A stretch of DNA of 40,981 nucleotides. Source: Betaproteobacteria bacterium. GTDB taxonomy: Bacteria > Pseudomonadota > Gammaproteobacteria > Burkholderiales > SG8-41. Below the pieces are notes generated by a model that was not told the origin of the DNA, made no database searches, and was given only the letters and a program-made list of their open reading frames with translations. A program made the position numbers and the translations under genes. The stretch spans positions 1 through 40,981 of the forward strand of contig JAKFUS010000009.1 in assembly GCA_021732605.1 (NCBI GenBank), given 5' to 3'. Of the stretch, positions 1 to 7,707 are shown piece by piece (within the stretch, counting starts at the first letter, position 1; each line of letters begins with the position of its first letter).

Positions 1-603
1 CGCGCCGGCGTCGCGCATCAATTCGGCTACGGCTTCGGCGACCTTGCGGTAACCCGCGGCATTGGGATGAATGGGGTCGGATTTGAGCTCGGACTTGTAC
101 AACACGCTGGTAATAATGTCGCCTTGGTACGGAATCGAAAACTCTTTGGCAAGATTGAAATAAAAATCCGGCGGACGGGTAATCAATGTCGGTGTCGGCA
201 CGCCGATCAGCATCACATCGAGGCCGCGTGACTTGATCTCCGCCAGTATCTTGCGCAGGTTGGCTTCAATGTCCGCCGGGGCGCCCTTGCGCAGCATGTC
301 GTTGCCGCCGAGGCAGACGATGACCAGCCTGGGTTTGTGTTCATCCAGTACGTCAGGCAGGCGTTCCAGTCCGCCCGCAGTCTGTTCACCGGGCACACCC
401 GAGCGCACCACTGTGCGGCCTATCAACTGACCGAGCACCACCGGATAACTGTCTTCGGCCTTGGCACCGGTGCCGTAGGTCAGGCTGTCGCCGAACGCGA
501 GCACGACATCGGTGCTCGCCAGTTTGGCGACTGTCGGCACCTTGTTGCCGCAGCCGGCCAGCCATAGCGTCATCATCGCGATCAGCAATAAACGTCGCAT
601 CAT
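1..603 (-). CDS. GDSL-family esterase/lysophospholipase-like lipoprotein (3' end outside window)
   Basis: 201 codons are open from ATG at 603 down to the window edge with no stop, so the C-terminus is missing. A short signal peptide ends in the lipobox LAGC (Cys18), so the mature protein is probably a membrane-anchored periplasmic lipoprotein. SGNH/GDSL blocks are clear: FGDSLTYG with nucleophile Ser40, GGND at residues 99-102, and DPIHPN with Asp176 and His179 completing the catalytic triad. The family hydrolyses esters and thioesters (TesA/arylesterase type); the natural substrate cannot be told. The start codon overlaps the stop of the upstream FAD oxidoreductase as ATGA, suggesting translational coupling, and a GGGAG-like ribosome site lies upstream. 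A second ATG follows at once (600). Confidence 0.9.
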   Translation of the reverse strand, partial: MMRRLLLIAMMTLWLAGCGNKVPTVAKLASTDVVLAFGDSLTYGTGAKAEDSYPVVLGQLIGRTVVRSGVPGEQTAGGLERLPDVLDEHKPRLVIVCLGGNDMLRKGAPADIEANLRKILAEIKSRGLDVMLIGVPTPTLITRPPDFYFNLAKEFSIPYQGDIITSVLYKSELKSDPIHPNAAGYRKVAEAVAELMRDAGA

Positions 604-2246
604 TTTTGCTTCTCCCTGTTTTTATCCCGATTTTTATCATCAAGCCTGCCGCTCTTGAAATCGCGGACAATTTCACGTGCAGCATTGCGCCCCGGCAAGC
701 CGGTCACCCCGCCGCCCGGATGGGTGCCGGCACCGCACATATACAAGCGGTTCACGGGAGCGCGGTAATCGGCATGGCCGAGCACCGGCCGCGCCGTCCA
801 CAACTGGTCCAGAGTCAGCGCGCCGTGGAATATGTCGCCGCCGATCAAGCCGAAGTCACGTTCCAGGTCCAGCGGGGAGAGGATTTTGCGGGCAATGACG
901 GCATCCCTGAAATTCGGCGCATGGCGGGTCACGGTATCGATCACGTGATCCGCAGCATCTTCGCGGATCTCGTCCCAGTTCAACCCGTCCGGCAATTCGG
1001 GACTGAAATGCTGGCAAAACAGGCTGGCCACATGCTGCCCCGGCGGAGCCAGTGAGTCATCGACCGTCGAGGGGATCAGCATCTCGACCACCGGTGCGCG
1101 CGAACAGCCGTAAGTGCGCGCATCGAAATAGGCCTGCTCCATGTACGCCAGCGACGGCGCCATGATGATGCCGGACTGGTGGTGTTCGGCGACGGCGGTG
1201 CCCGGCAGCACCGTGAAATCAGGCAATTCACGCAAAGCCACATTCATGCGGAAAGTGGCCGAAGCGCATTTCCAGGCACGGATACGCTGCAGGAAATCGG
1301 CATCCAGCACCGGCGCATCAATCAATTTCAGAAACAGCAGTTTCGGATTGACGTTGGCGACCACGCACTTGGCTTCGATGACGCGGCCATCCTTCAACTG
1401 CACGCCCTGCGCGCCGCGGGAGTCAACACAGACATTGACGACTTCTGCATGGGTGTCGATATACACGCCGCGGGCGCGCGCTTCCGTCGCCATCGCCTCG
1501 GTAATCGATCCCATGCCGCCGACGGCATGGCCCCAGACGCCGCGTTTGCCGTTCACTTCACCGAACACGTGGTGCAACAAAACATAAGCAGTCCCAGGTG
1601 AATACGGGCTGGCGAAATTGCCGACGATGGCATCAAAACCGAAGGCCGCCTTGATCGGCGCTGATTCGAACCAGGCATCGAGCAGGTCGCCGGCGCTTTT
1701 GGTGAACAAATCCAGCACGTCGCGGCGCGCCGCCATGTCGAGTTTTTTGAAGCGTCGCGCGGTTTTGAGCGCGGCAAAAAAGTCGCCGACACCGCCGCCG
1801 ACATTGGGTGGTGTTTCCAGTGTCAGATCGCGCAGCACGTCGGCGACGCGTTCCAGCATTGCGAAATAAGCCGGAAGGCGCGCGGCATCGTTCGCTGAAA
1901 ACCGCGCCACTTCGGACTGAGTGGCCGCCAGCGTACCGCCGACCTTGAGGTAATCACCATCGGGCAACGGCAGGAAATTGGAAATCGGCCGCTCGATGAT
2001 GCGCAGTCCGTGTTCGGCCAGGCGCAGGTCGCGGATCACCTGCGGATTGAGCAGGCTCACGGTATAACTCGCGGTGGAATTGCGAAAACCGGGATGGAAT
2101 TCTTCGGTGACGGCTGCCCCGCCGACCACGCCACGGCGTTCGAGCACGCGGACTTTAAGTCCGGCGGCCGCCAGATAACAGGCGCAGGTCAGGCCGTTAT
2201 GGCCGCCACCGACGATCAGTACATCGCAGGCTACGGGTGGGGACAT
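600..2246 (-). CDS. FAD-dependent oxidoreductase, phytoene dehydrogenase/PYROXD2-like
   Basis: 548 residues. The N-terminus carries a Rossmann dinucleotide site, VGGGHNGL at residues 12-19, followed by an ERR segment typical of FAD binding by the amine oxidase/phytoene desaturase superfamily. The C-terminus has MCGAGTHPGGGVTGLPG, a conserved second FAD contact in this group. The GGGHNGL start and the length resemble the PYROXD2 branch rather than true carotenoid desaturases, and no carotenoid gene is nearby. The substrate is unknown. The open frame continues upstream through a tRNA gene to 3011, but ATG 2246 is the first start after the tRNA and sits just before the Rossmann motif. No good Shine-Dalgarno is seen. 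Its stop overlaps the start of the GDSL gene. Confidence 0.85.
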   Translation of the reverse strand: MSPPVACDVLIVGGGHNGLTCACYLAAAGLKVRVLERRGVVGGAAVTEEFHPGFRNSTASYTVSLLNPQVIRDLRLAEHGLRIIERPISNFLPLPDGDYLKVGGTLAATQSEVARFSANDAARLPAYFAMLERVADVLRDLTLETPPNVGGGVGDFFAALKTARRFKKLDMAARRDVLDLFTKSAGDLLDAWFESAPIKAAFGFDAIVGNFASPYSPGTAYVLLHHVFGEVNGKRGVWGHAVGGMGSITEAMATEARARGVYIDTHAEVVNVCVDSRGAQGVQLKDGRVIEAKCVVANVNPKLLFLKLIDAPVLDADFLQRIRAWKCASATFRMNVALRELPDFTVLPGTAVAEHHQSGIIMAPSLAYMEQAYFDARTYGCSRAPVVEMLIPSTVDDSLAPPGQHVASLFCQHFSPELPDGLNWDEIREDAADHVIDTVTRHAPNFRDAVIARKILSPLDLERDFGLIGGDIFHGALTLDQLWTARPVLGHADYRAPVNRLYMCGAGTHPGGGVTGLPGRNAAREIVRDFKSGRLDDKNRDKNREKQK

Positions 2247-2277
2247 GGCGGCTGGGCAGGCATGCGAATGGTGGAAA

Positions 2278-2354
2278 TGGCGCGCCCGAGACGATTCGAA
2301 CGTCCGACCCCTGCCTTCGGAGGGCAGTACTCTATCCAGCTGAGCTACGGGCGC
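2278..2354 (-). tRNA. tRNA-Arg (anticodon CCG)
   Basis: A 77-nt cloverleaf including an encoded CCA end. The acceptor stem GCGCCCG pairs with CGGGCGC, the discriminator is G, the D-arm contains AGCTCAGCTGGATAGAG, the anticodon stem is CTGCC/GGCAG around the loop CTCCGAA, and the T-arm has the GTTCGAATC core. The anticodon CCG (positions 2318-2320 on the plus strand) reads CGG arginine codons. It lies 31 bp upstream of the FAD oxidoreductase on the same strand, with no terminator between them. Confidence 0.97.
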
Positions 2355-2365
2355 GTTGTGCGCTG

Positions 2366-2371
2366 ATTCTA
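2366..2371 (-). promoter_or_regulatory. Possible -10 element for tRNA-Arg
   Basis: TAGAAT on the minus strand ends 11 nt before the mature tRNA 5' end, a usual distance for a tRNA promoter, and is followed by a GC-rich discriminator. I cannot see a convincing -35 element 17 bp upstream, so this is tentative. Confidence 0.35.
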
Positions 2372-2393
2372 ACATGCCCCTCCCCGTGCGAGT

Positions 2394-2422
2394 TTTACCA
2401 GCCGCGGCAATGCCGATATAAT
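2394..2422 (+). promoter_or_regulatory. Sigma-70-type promoter of the cytochrome c gene
   Basis: TTTACC (2394-2399) and a perfect TATAAT (2417-2422) are separated by 17 bp. Transcription would start near 2429, giving a leader of about 25 nt before the ATG at 2454. Confidence 0.7.
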
Positions 2423-2453
2423 CCGCGCTTTCTTGCGGCTCCAGGATCTCGCC

Positions 2454-2993
2454 ATGAGCGACCACCACACTCCCGAACACACTTCCCTGATCAAAACACC
2501 GAAGCAGCTGGTCATCGTTGTCCTGCTGTCGTTCATCGTGCCGGTCACCGTCATCATCATGCTGGCGCAGCTGGCGATGGACGGTAAACGCAAACCGGAG
2601 GCCACTGCGACCAGCGAAGAAGCTGTCGCCAAACGCCTCAAACCGGCGGGCTCCGTGGTGGTGGATCCGAACGCACCGGCACCGGTCGCCGCTGCCGTCG
2701 TGGCCGTCGCCGCTCCCGGCGCCGCAGCACCCGCAGCAACCGGCGGCGATGCCGCCAAAGGCAAGAGTGTTTACGACGCCGCCTGCATGGCCTGCCACGC
2801 CGCGGGCGTTGCCGGTGCGCCGAAGACCGGCGACAAGGCGGCCTGGGCACCGCGCCTGAAAACCGGCAAGGATGCGCTGTACACCGCTGCTCTCAAGGGC
2901 AAGGGCGCGATGCCGGCCAAAGGCGGCAATGTCTCGCTGTCGGATGGCGATGTCAAAGCGGCCGTGGATTACCTGATCGGACTCGCCAAGTAA
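2454..2993 (+). CDS. Membrane-anchored c-type cytochrome (cytochrome c5-like)
   Basis: 179 residues. One uncleaved membrane segment at about 18-41 anchors the protein, followed by a flexible Ala/Pro/Val-rich linker (about 65-97) and a single class I cytochrome c domain. The haem site is CMACH (Cys111, Cys114, His115) and Met153 in GAMPAKGG is the likely sixth ligand. The GxMPAKGG ending and CMACHAAG site resemble cytochrome c5 (CycB) of beta- and gammaproteobacteria, an electron carrier to terminal oxidases or other periplasmic acceptors. ATG 2454 is chosen over an upstream in-frame ATG at 2433 because AGGA precedes it and a promoter lies at the right distance. A terminator follows directly, so it is a single-gene unit. 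Confidence 0.9.
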   Translation: MSDHHTPEHTSLIKTPKQLVIVVLLSFIVPVTVIIMLAQLAMDGKRKPEATATSEEAVAKRLKPAGSVVVDPNAPAPVAAAVVAVAAPGAAAPAATGGDAAKGKSVYDAACMACHAAGVAGAPKTGDKAAWAPRLKTGKDALYTAALKGKGAMPAKGGNVSLSDGDVKAAVDYLIGLAK

Positions 2994-3018
2994 TCGACAT
3001 CGTTCATGCATAATTCAG

Positions 3019-3046
3019 GGGCGCAGCGTTGCTGCGCCCTTTTTGT
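3019..3046 (+). terminator. Rho-independent terminator after cytochrome c
   Basis: A 9-bp perfect stem GGGCGCAGC/GCTGCGCCC with loop GTT is followed by TTTTTGTTT. It sits 26 nt after the cytochrome stop codon and before apaH. Confidence 0.88.
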
Positions 3047-3075
3047 TTGAATCCGCTTTTTTCCCTTCCACACCC

Positions 3076-3918
3076 ATGGCCACCTACGCAATCGGCGATA
3101 TCCAGGGCTGCTACGATGAAATGCGCCGCCTGCTCGACACCATCGGCTTCGATCCGGCGCAGGATCGGCTGTGGCTGGTCGGCGACCTGGTCAACCGCGG
3201 CCCGCAATCGCCAGAAGTCTTGCGTTATCTGCGCGGGCTGGGTGAGCGCGCCATCAGCATACTCGGCAATCACGATCTGCACTTGCTGGTGGTCGCGGCG
3301 GGCGTGCGCAAGCCGCATCGCGGCGACACGCTGGATGCGCTGCTCGCGGCGCCGGACCGTGATGAACTGCTAGCCTGGCTGCGCTGTCAGCGGCTGATGC
3401 ATGCCGATGCCGGTTATGCGATGGTGCATGCCGGTCTGCTGCCGCAATGGAGCATTGCGCAGGCGATGGTTCTGGCGCGTGAAGTCGAAACCGCGCTGCA
3501 GGGCCCGGACTATGGCGAATTCCTCAGCTGCATGTACGGCAACGCACCGGTGCAATGGCGGGACGACCTGACCGGGTACGACCGGCTGCGGGTCATCGTC
3601 AACGCAATGACCCGCTTGCGTCTGTGCACACCAGACGGTGTCATGGAATTCACCCACAAGACCGGGCTCGCCGGCGCACCCGCGGGTTATCTGCCGTGGT
3701 TCGATGTGACGGGGCGTGCCAGCAACGACACGCCCGTGCTGTTCGGTCACTGGGCCGCTCTGGGTCTGCTGCTGCGTACTGACGTACTCGGACTCGATTC
3801 AGGCTGCGTGTGGGGCCGGCGCCTGACGGCAGTGCGCCTTGAAGATCGCCGCGTATTTCAGTGCGGCTGCGAAGATGTACTAACTGCGGGTGTCAGTAAT
3901 TCAGGCGATCCGCAATAG
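3076..3918 (+). CDS. apaH: Diadenosine tetraphosphatase (symmetrical)
   Basis: 280 residues, the same length as E. coli ApaH. It hydrolyses Ap4A to two ADP and thereby controls alarmone and RNA 5'-cap levels in the cytosol. The metallophosphoesterase signature is complete: GDIQGC (Asp8), GDLVNRGP (Asp37, Asn40, Arg41) and GNHD (Asn65, His66, Asp67), with later HAG and FGHWA segments supplying further histidine ligands. ATG 3076 starts the conserved MATYAIGDIQG sequence; no strong ribosome site is seen. The gene follows the cytochrome terminator and its 3' end overlaps the convergent acyltransferase gene by 26 bp. Confidence 0.95.
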   Translation: MATYAIGDIQGCYDEMRRLLDTIGFDPAQDRLWLVGDLVNRGPQSPEVLRYLRGLGERAISILGNHDLHLLVVAAGVRKPHRGDTLDALLAAPDRDELLAWLRCQRLMHADAGYAMVHAGLLPQWSIAQAMVLAREVETALQGPDYGEFLSCMYGNAPVQWRDDLTGYDRLRVIVNAMTRLRLCTPDGVMEFTHKTGLAGAPAGYLPWFDVTGRASNDTPVLFGHWAALGLLLRTDVLGLDSGCVWGRRLTAVRLEDRRVFQCGCEDVLTAGVSNSGDPQ

Positions 3919-4624
3919 CGGCCTGCGCCGCCTGCGCCAGCGTGCGCCGGTCCGCTTTCTCTGTCGGCAGTGGCTGCAAAAACCAGACATGGGCATGGAT
4001 CTCCGGCTGACCCACGATCAGCCGCAGCGTTTCCCACAGCGATTTGTCGCCGTCATAGGCAGCTTCCACGCACAACGAACCATCGTCGCGCGCATAACGC
4101 AGTGCGACCGGATGCACCAGGGCGCCCGCCTGCAATGCCGGTTGCAATAACGATCCGTGGAAACGCAGCACCAGCGAACCATCGGTGGTCGTGCCTTCTG
4201 GGAACACCGTGACCACATCGCCACGCTGCATGGCCGTGACAATTTCACCGCTGACGCGCACGGCGTCGCGGCGCCGCGCGCGTTCGATGAACAGGGTGCC
4301 GGTCTTCGCACTCAGCCAGCCGATCACCGGCCATGCGCGGATTTCCGATTTGGCGACAAACCGTACCGGCAGTACCGCGTTGATGGCGTAGATATCCAGC
4401 CATGACACGTGATTGGCGACCAGCATCGCCGGCTGCGCATGGGCTTTCGGCGCTTTACCGTGCACATGGAGCTTCACGCCGAGCATGCCCAGCAGCGACT
4501 GCGACCAGCGTCTGACCGCGACACTGCGCCGCGCCGCCGAATAAAACGGAAACAGCGTGGCAATGGTCAGCATGCCCTGCAGCATATGCAGTGCGAGCCG
4601 CGTCAGGCGCAGGCCGCGCGTCAT
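3893..4624 (-). CDS. PlsC-family acyltransferase, possible OlsA (lyso-ornithine-lipid/1-acylglycerol-3-phosphate acyltransferase)
   Basis: 243 residues with the acyltransferase HX4D box in NHVSWLD, the FPEGTT block, and an N-terminal hydrophobic segment typical of inner-membrane PlsC proteins. The family moves an acyl chain onto a lysolipid hydroxyl, normally making phosphatidate. Because it lies directly downstream of an OlsB-like gene on the same strand, it may instead be OlsA, the second acyltransferase of ornithine lipid synthesis; this is inference from context. I chose ATG 4624 because GGGGA precedes it and MTRGLRL is a normal start for the family. ATG 4687, ten bases after the upstream stop, would add 21 residues. 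The 3' end overlaps apaH. Confidence 0.85.
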   Translation of the reverse strand: MTRGLRLTRLALHMLQGMLTIATLFPFYSAARRSVAVRRWSQSLLGMLGVKLHVHGKAPKAHAQPAMLVANHVSWLDIYAINAVLPVRFVAKSEIRAWPVIGWLSAKTGTLFIERARRRDAVRVSGEIVTAMQRGDVVTVFPEGTTTDGSLVLRFHGSLLQPALQAGALVHPVALRYARDDGSLCVEAAYDGDKSLWETLRLIVGQPEIHAHVWFLQPLPTEKADRRTLAQAAQAAIADRLNY

Positions 4625-4697
4625 CTTCGAAGTTTCCCCGCCGCTCATGGCGGCCATTATAGGGGGGTGCAGCGTGTCGGCCCTCATGTAGCCACAA

Positions 4698-5459
4698 TCA
4701 GGCGTTCATGAAATGCCGCGCATAACGCGCATCCATGCGCGCCAGCGGCAACAGCATCAGCAGGTCCGCCGTGTTGAAGTCAGGGTCCCAGGCTGGTGCG
4801 CCGCAGACATAAGCGCCGACGCGGATATATCCTTTGACCAGCGGCGGCGGCAGCGCCACGACGTCACGGTCCAGCGCTTCAAGCGGTAATTCGCAGCGCG
4901 GGAACGCGCGGTATTCCACGGGCGACAGATGGTCACGGGCGAGTCCGCGGTAAACGCCCGCCGCGATGTGGCCGCCGTCGGCCATGCCGAGCGAAGCGCA
5001 ACCCATGAAGTAGCGATAGCCGCGCTGCGTCGCATACGCCACCAGCCCTGCCCACAAGCGCGCAATCGTCGCGCCGTTGCGGTAATCGGCATGCACGCAG
5101 GAGCGGCCGATTTCAACAGTCTCATCGCGCAGGTGTTCAAGACGGGTCAGATCAAACTCGCCATCCGCATAAAAGCTGCCGATTTCGCGGGCTTTCAGCC
5201 CCGGCAACAAGCGATAGGTGCCGACCACTTCACCGCTGCCGGTGTCACGCACCAGCAGATGATCGCAATGTGCATCATAGATGTCGCAGTCGATGCCGGA
5301 TGCCGCATCGGGCAGGCGTGCACCCATCTCTCCGGCAAATACTTTGTAGCGCAGGCGCTGCGCTTCCAGCACTTCGGCCGCGCTGCGGGCAAAGGACACG
5401 GCAAGCGCAGGGGCCTGACGCTCACGCAATACAGCTTGATTCCGGGTTTGGTCCAGCAT
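4698..5459 (-). CDS. GNAT-fold N-acyltransferase, OlsB-like (ornithine lipid synthesis)
   Basis: 253 residues. The sequence matches the acyl-homoserine-lactone-synthase-like GNAT family that includes OlsB: RYKVFAGEMGARLP near the N-terminus, GTYRLLPG in the middle, EIGRSCVHADYR, and a C-terminal VKGYIRVGAYVCGAPAWDPDFNT stretch. OlsB transfers a 3-hydroxyacyl chain from acyl-ACP to ornithine, making lyso-ornithine lipid. The next gene is a PlsC-type acyltransferase, the expected partner. ATG 5459 is preceded by GGAG at good spacing. A 16-bp dyad lies just upstream of the ribosome site. Proteins of this family are often misnamed hemolysins. Ornithine as acceptor is inferred, not shown. Confidence 0.8.
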   Translation of the reverse strand: MLDQTRNQAVLRERQAPALAVSFARSAAEVLEAQRLRYKVFAGEMGARLPDAASGIDCDIYDAHCDHLLVRDTGSGEVVGTYRLLPGLKAREIGSFYADGEFDLTRLEHLRDETVEIGRSCVHADYRNGATIARLWAGLVAYATQRGYRYFMGCASLGMADGGHIAAGVYRGLARDHLSPVEYRAFPRCELPLEALDRDVVALPPPLVKGYIRVGAYVCGAPAWDPDFNTADLLMLLPLARMDARYARHFMNA

Positions 5460-5469
5460 CGGGCGGTCT

Positions 5470-5485
5470 CCGTCATTGATGACGG
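5470..5485 (-). repeat. Inverted repeat upstream of the OlsB-like gene
   Basis: Arms CCGTCAT and ATGACGG are separated by 2 bp. The dyad sits 10-26 nt upstream of the ATG and touches the ribosome binding site, so it could be an operator or an mRNA hairpin limiting translation. Confidence 0.4.
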
Positions 5486-5564
5486 GCCCTAGGCTAGGCG
5501 GTGCGGATTACAGCGCGATGAACAACCGGTTAAAAATCGGTGACTGCGCTGCTGCCGGCACGAA

Positions 5565-5589
5565 CCGCGCGCGATAAAGGCGCGCGCGG
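5565..5589 (-). terminator. Possible GC-rich hairpin downstream of the glycine-zipper lipoprotein gene
   Basis: Arms CCGCGCGCG and CGCGCGCGG flank a 7-nt loop, 13 nt after the stop codon at 5602. There is no U-run, so it is at best a weak or Rho-assisted terminator. Confidence 0.35.
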
Positions 5590-5601
5590 GTTTAACAGGC
5601 C

Positions 5602-6057
5602 CTAATGCGTGACGCGCGAAGTACGGCCGTCGGACAGAATGCGGACCCGGTCGCCGGCGCGGAACGTTTCATCGGCTTCCTGGACAATGGCCACCAGCGC
5701 CCCGGTGTTGAGCTTGACGGTGACTTCAACACCGTTTTTACGCGTCGTGCCCTCCTCGACCGCCTGACCGGCAATACCACCGGCCACCGCACCGACCACT
5801 GCGGCTACCGTCGAACCACGGCCGCCGCCGATGGTGCTGCCGGCAACGCCGCCGACCACCGCGCCTGCCGCCGGTCCAATCCCGGAACGCGTGCCTTCAA
5901 TCTGTACCGGGCGCACGCTTTCAACCACGCCCAGGCGCACATTCTGTTCGCGCCGCGCCTCATCGCGGGTGTAGGCTCCGCCGCCAAGACCCTGCGCACA
6001 GCCCGCAAGTGCCGCCACCGCAATGACCAGAGCCACTGCCTGTATCCGTTTGTCCAT
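5602..6057 (-). CDS. Outer-membrane lipoprotein with glycine-zipper domain (SlyB/Pcp-like)
   Basis: 151 residues. A signal peptide with lipobox LAGC (cysteine near residue 20) is followed by a short polar stretch and a Gly/Ala-rich glycine-zipper 2TM segment at about 58-100 with repeated GxxxG spacing, then a soluble C-terminal domain of beta character ending GDRVRILSDGRTSRVTH. This order matches the SlyB/Pcp lipoprotein family, small outer-membrane proteins that support envelope stability, often under divalent-cation or stress control. ATG 6057 is chosen because GGGAG lies just upstream; an earlier in-frame ATG at 6075 would place extra residues before the signal peptide. It is downstream of the PfkB kinase, 25 bp away on the same strand. 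Confidence 0.88.
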   Translation of the reverse strand: MDKRIQAVALVIAVAALAGCAQGLGGGAYTRDEARREQNVRLGVVESVRPVQIEGTRSGIGPAAGAVVGGVAGSTIGGGRGSTVAAVVGAVAGGIAGQAVEEGTTRKNGVEVTVKLNTGALVAIVQEADETFRAGDRVRILSDGRTSRVTH

Positions 6058-6082
6058 GATTCGTTCTCCCGTCAAAATTCCA

Positions 6083-7018
6083 TCACCACATTTTCATGCC
6101 AAAAGCCTGCTGGAACCGGTCCGCCGCTTCATCGCGGGTAAACCGGTGATTCTGCCCGCCGCGCTGTGCAATCTTCAGTGACCCCATCAGCGAGGCCAGC
6201 CGCCCGGTCAGCGCCCAGTCGGCACCATTGGCCAGACCATACAGCAGCCCCGCCCGGAAGGCATCGCCACAGCCGGTCGGATCGAGCACCGCTTCCGGTT
6301 TAACGCTTGGAATCGCGATCTGTTTACCGCCGGTGTGCACCACAGCTCCCTGTGCACCCAGTGTGACCACCAGCGCCTTGACTAGTTTCGCCAGTTCCTC
6401 AAGTTTTTTGCCGGTGCGCTCCTGCAGCATCTGCGCCTCGTAGTCATTAACCGTGACATATTCCGCAAGTCGCACGAATTCCTCCAGTTCCCGGCCGCCG
6501 AACATCGGCAGACCCTGCCCCGGATCAAAAATGAACGGAATGCCGGCCTCATGGAATTCGCGGGCGTGCTGCAGCATGCCTTCGCGCCCGTCCGGTGCGA
6601 CGATGCCGAGTTTGATGCCGCGGGCGTCGCCAATATGGTTTTCGTGGGAAAAATTCATCGCGCCGGGATGAAACGCAGTGATCTGGTTGTCGTCGAGATC
6701 GGTGGTGATGAAAGCCTGCGCGGTAAAGCTGCCGGACACGCCGCGGATATGATCCTGGGTGATGCCGAGGCGCTGCAGGCGCTCGTCATAAGGTCCGAAA
6801 TCATCGCCAACGGTGGCCATGATGCGCGCATCGCCACCGAGCATCTGCAGGGTGTAGGCGATGTTGCCGGCGCAGCCGCCGAACTCACGGCGCATGTCGG
6901 GCACCAAAAAGGCGACATTCAGGATGTGCAGCTGGTCAGGCAGGATATGGTTCTTGAACCGGTCGTTGAACACCATGATGGTGTCGTACGCCATCGAACC
7001 GCAGATCAGTGTGGACAT
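6083..7018 (-). CDS. PfkB-family carbohydrate/nucleoside kinase (adenosine kinase-like)
   Basis: 311 residues. The two PfkB/ribokinase signatures are present: FGGCAGNIAYTL at about 46-57, and DPTGCGDAFRAG at 246-257 with Asp252 as catalytic base and the anion hole before it. The FNDRFKNHILPD region near the start is typical of bacterial proteins annotated as adenosine kinase or sugar kinase. It would phosphorylate a sugar or nucleoside with ATP in the cytosol; the exact substrate cannot be set from sequence. ATG 7018 is preceded by AGGCGG. It diverges from mscL, and the lipoprotein gene lies 25 bp downstream. Confidence 0.88.
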   Translation of the reverse strand: MSTLICGSMAYDTIMVFNDRFKNHILPDQLHILNVAFLVPDMRREFGGCAGNIAYTLQMLGGDARIMATVGDDFGPYDERLQRLGITQDHIRGVSGSFTAQAFITTDLDDNQITAFHPGAMNFSHENHIGDARGIKLGIVAPDGREGMLQHAREFHEAGIPFIFDPGQGLPMFGGRELEEFVRLAEYVTVNDYEAQMLQERTGKKLEELAKLVKALVVTLGAQGAVVHTGGKQIAIPSVKPEAVLDPTGCGDAFRAGLLYGLANGADWALTGRLASLMGSLKIAQRGGQNHRFTRDEAADRFQQAFGMKMW

Positions 7019-7180
7019 GGGGCCGCCTGTAAATGAGAGGGCGGATTATACCAATCGCCGTCCTGTCTCCCGACAGCGACCCATTGGAAATCCGTGCATG
7101 ACTGCCGCATAATCCGTCCGCGGAACAGCGCCGGCAACGGTGCGGACATCCCCATAAACTCTCATAGAGAAAGCGCAACC

Positions 7181-7597
7181 ATGCTCAAAGAATTCAAGGA
7201 ATTCGCGATGCGCGGCAATGTCGTCGACATGGCCGTCGGCATCATCATCGGCGCTGCATTCGGCAAGATCGTCGAGTCACTGGTCAAGGATCTGATCATG
7301 CCGCCGATCGGCCTGCTGCTCGGCAAGGTCGATTTCGCCAACCTGTTCGTGGTCTTGCGCGAAGGCACGACCATGGGTCCGTACCTGTCAGTGGATGCTG
7401 CGCAGAAAGCCGGCGCGGTGACCTTCAATTACGGCACGTTCATCAACACCTGCATCAGTTTCATCATCGTCGCGTTTGCGGTGTTCCTGCTGATCCGCAC
7501 CATCAACCGCATGAAGCGCGCCGAGGAAGCGGCCCCGGCAGCTCCCGCCGAAGACATCGTGCTGCTGCGCGAGATCCGCGATGCGCTGAAAAAATAA
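7181..7597 (+). CDS. mscL: Large-conductance mechanosensitive channel
   Basis: 138 residues, usual for MscL. The N-terminal [19 protein letters not shown] and the pore helix [19 protein letters not shown] are textbook MscL; the second membrane helix lies at about 88-108, followed by the cytoplasmic helix ending [15 protein letters not shown]. MscL is a homopentamer that opens on membrane tension and releases solutes during osmotic downshock. The start ATG 7181 has AGAGAAAG upstream; an in-frame ATG at 7094 is rejected because it adds a non-family extension. A strong terminator follows, so it is monocistronic. Confidence 0.97.
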   Translation: MLKEFKEFAMRGNVVDMAVGIIIGAAFGKIVESLVKDLIMPPIGLLLGKVDFANLFVVLREGTTMGPYLSVDAAQKAGAVTFNYGTFINTCISFIIVAFAVFLLIRTINRMKRAEEAAPAAPAEDIVLLREIRDALKK

Positions 7598-7615
7598 ACA
7601 CCCCTGCGCACAACA

Positions 7616-7648
7616 CAAAGCGCGCCCCGCGGGGCGCGCTTTGTTTTT
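7616..7648 (+). terminator. Strong Rho-independent terminator after mscL
   Basis: A 13-bp perfect stem (7616-7628 with 7631-7643) with a 2-nt loop is followed by TTTTT. It separates mscL from the convergent PAP2 gene. Confidence 0.92.
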
Positions 7649-7707
7649 GCTGCTGCACAGCTGCATGACGTGAATTTTCTATAAGTTATTGTTTTTATTA
7701 AATATTT

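Noticed and set aside
600-3011. 803-codon open frame that would extend the FAD oxidoreductase
   Set aside because: The first 255 codons run through tRNA-Arg and antisense to the cytochrome c gene; the conserved protein starts at 2246.
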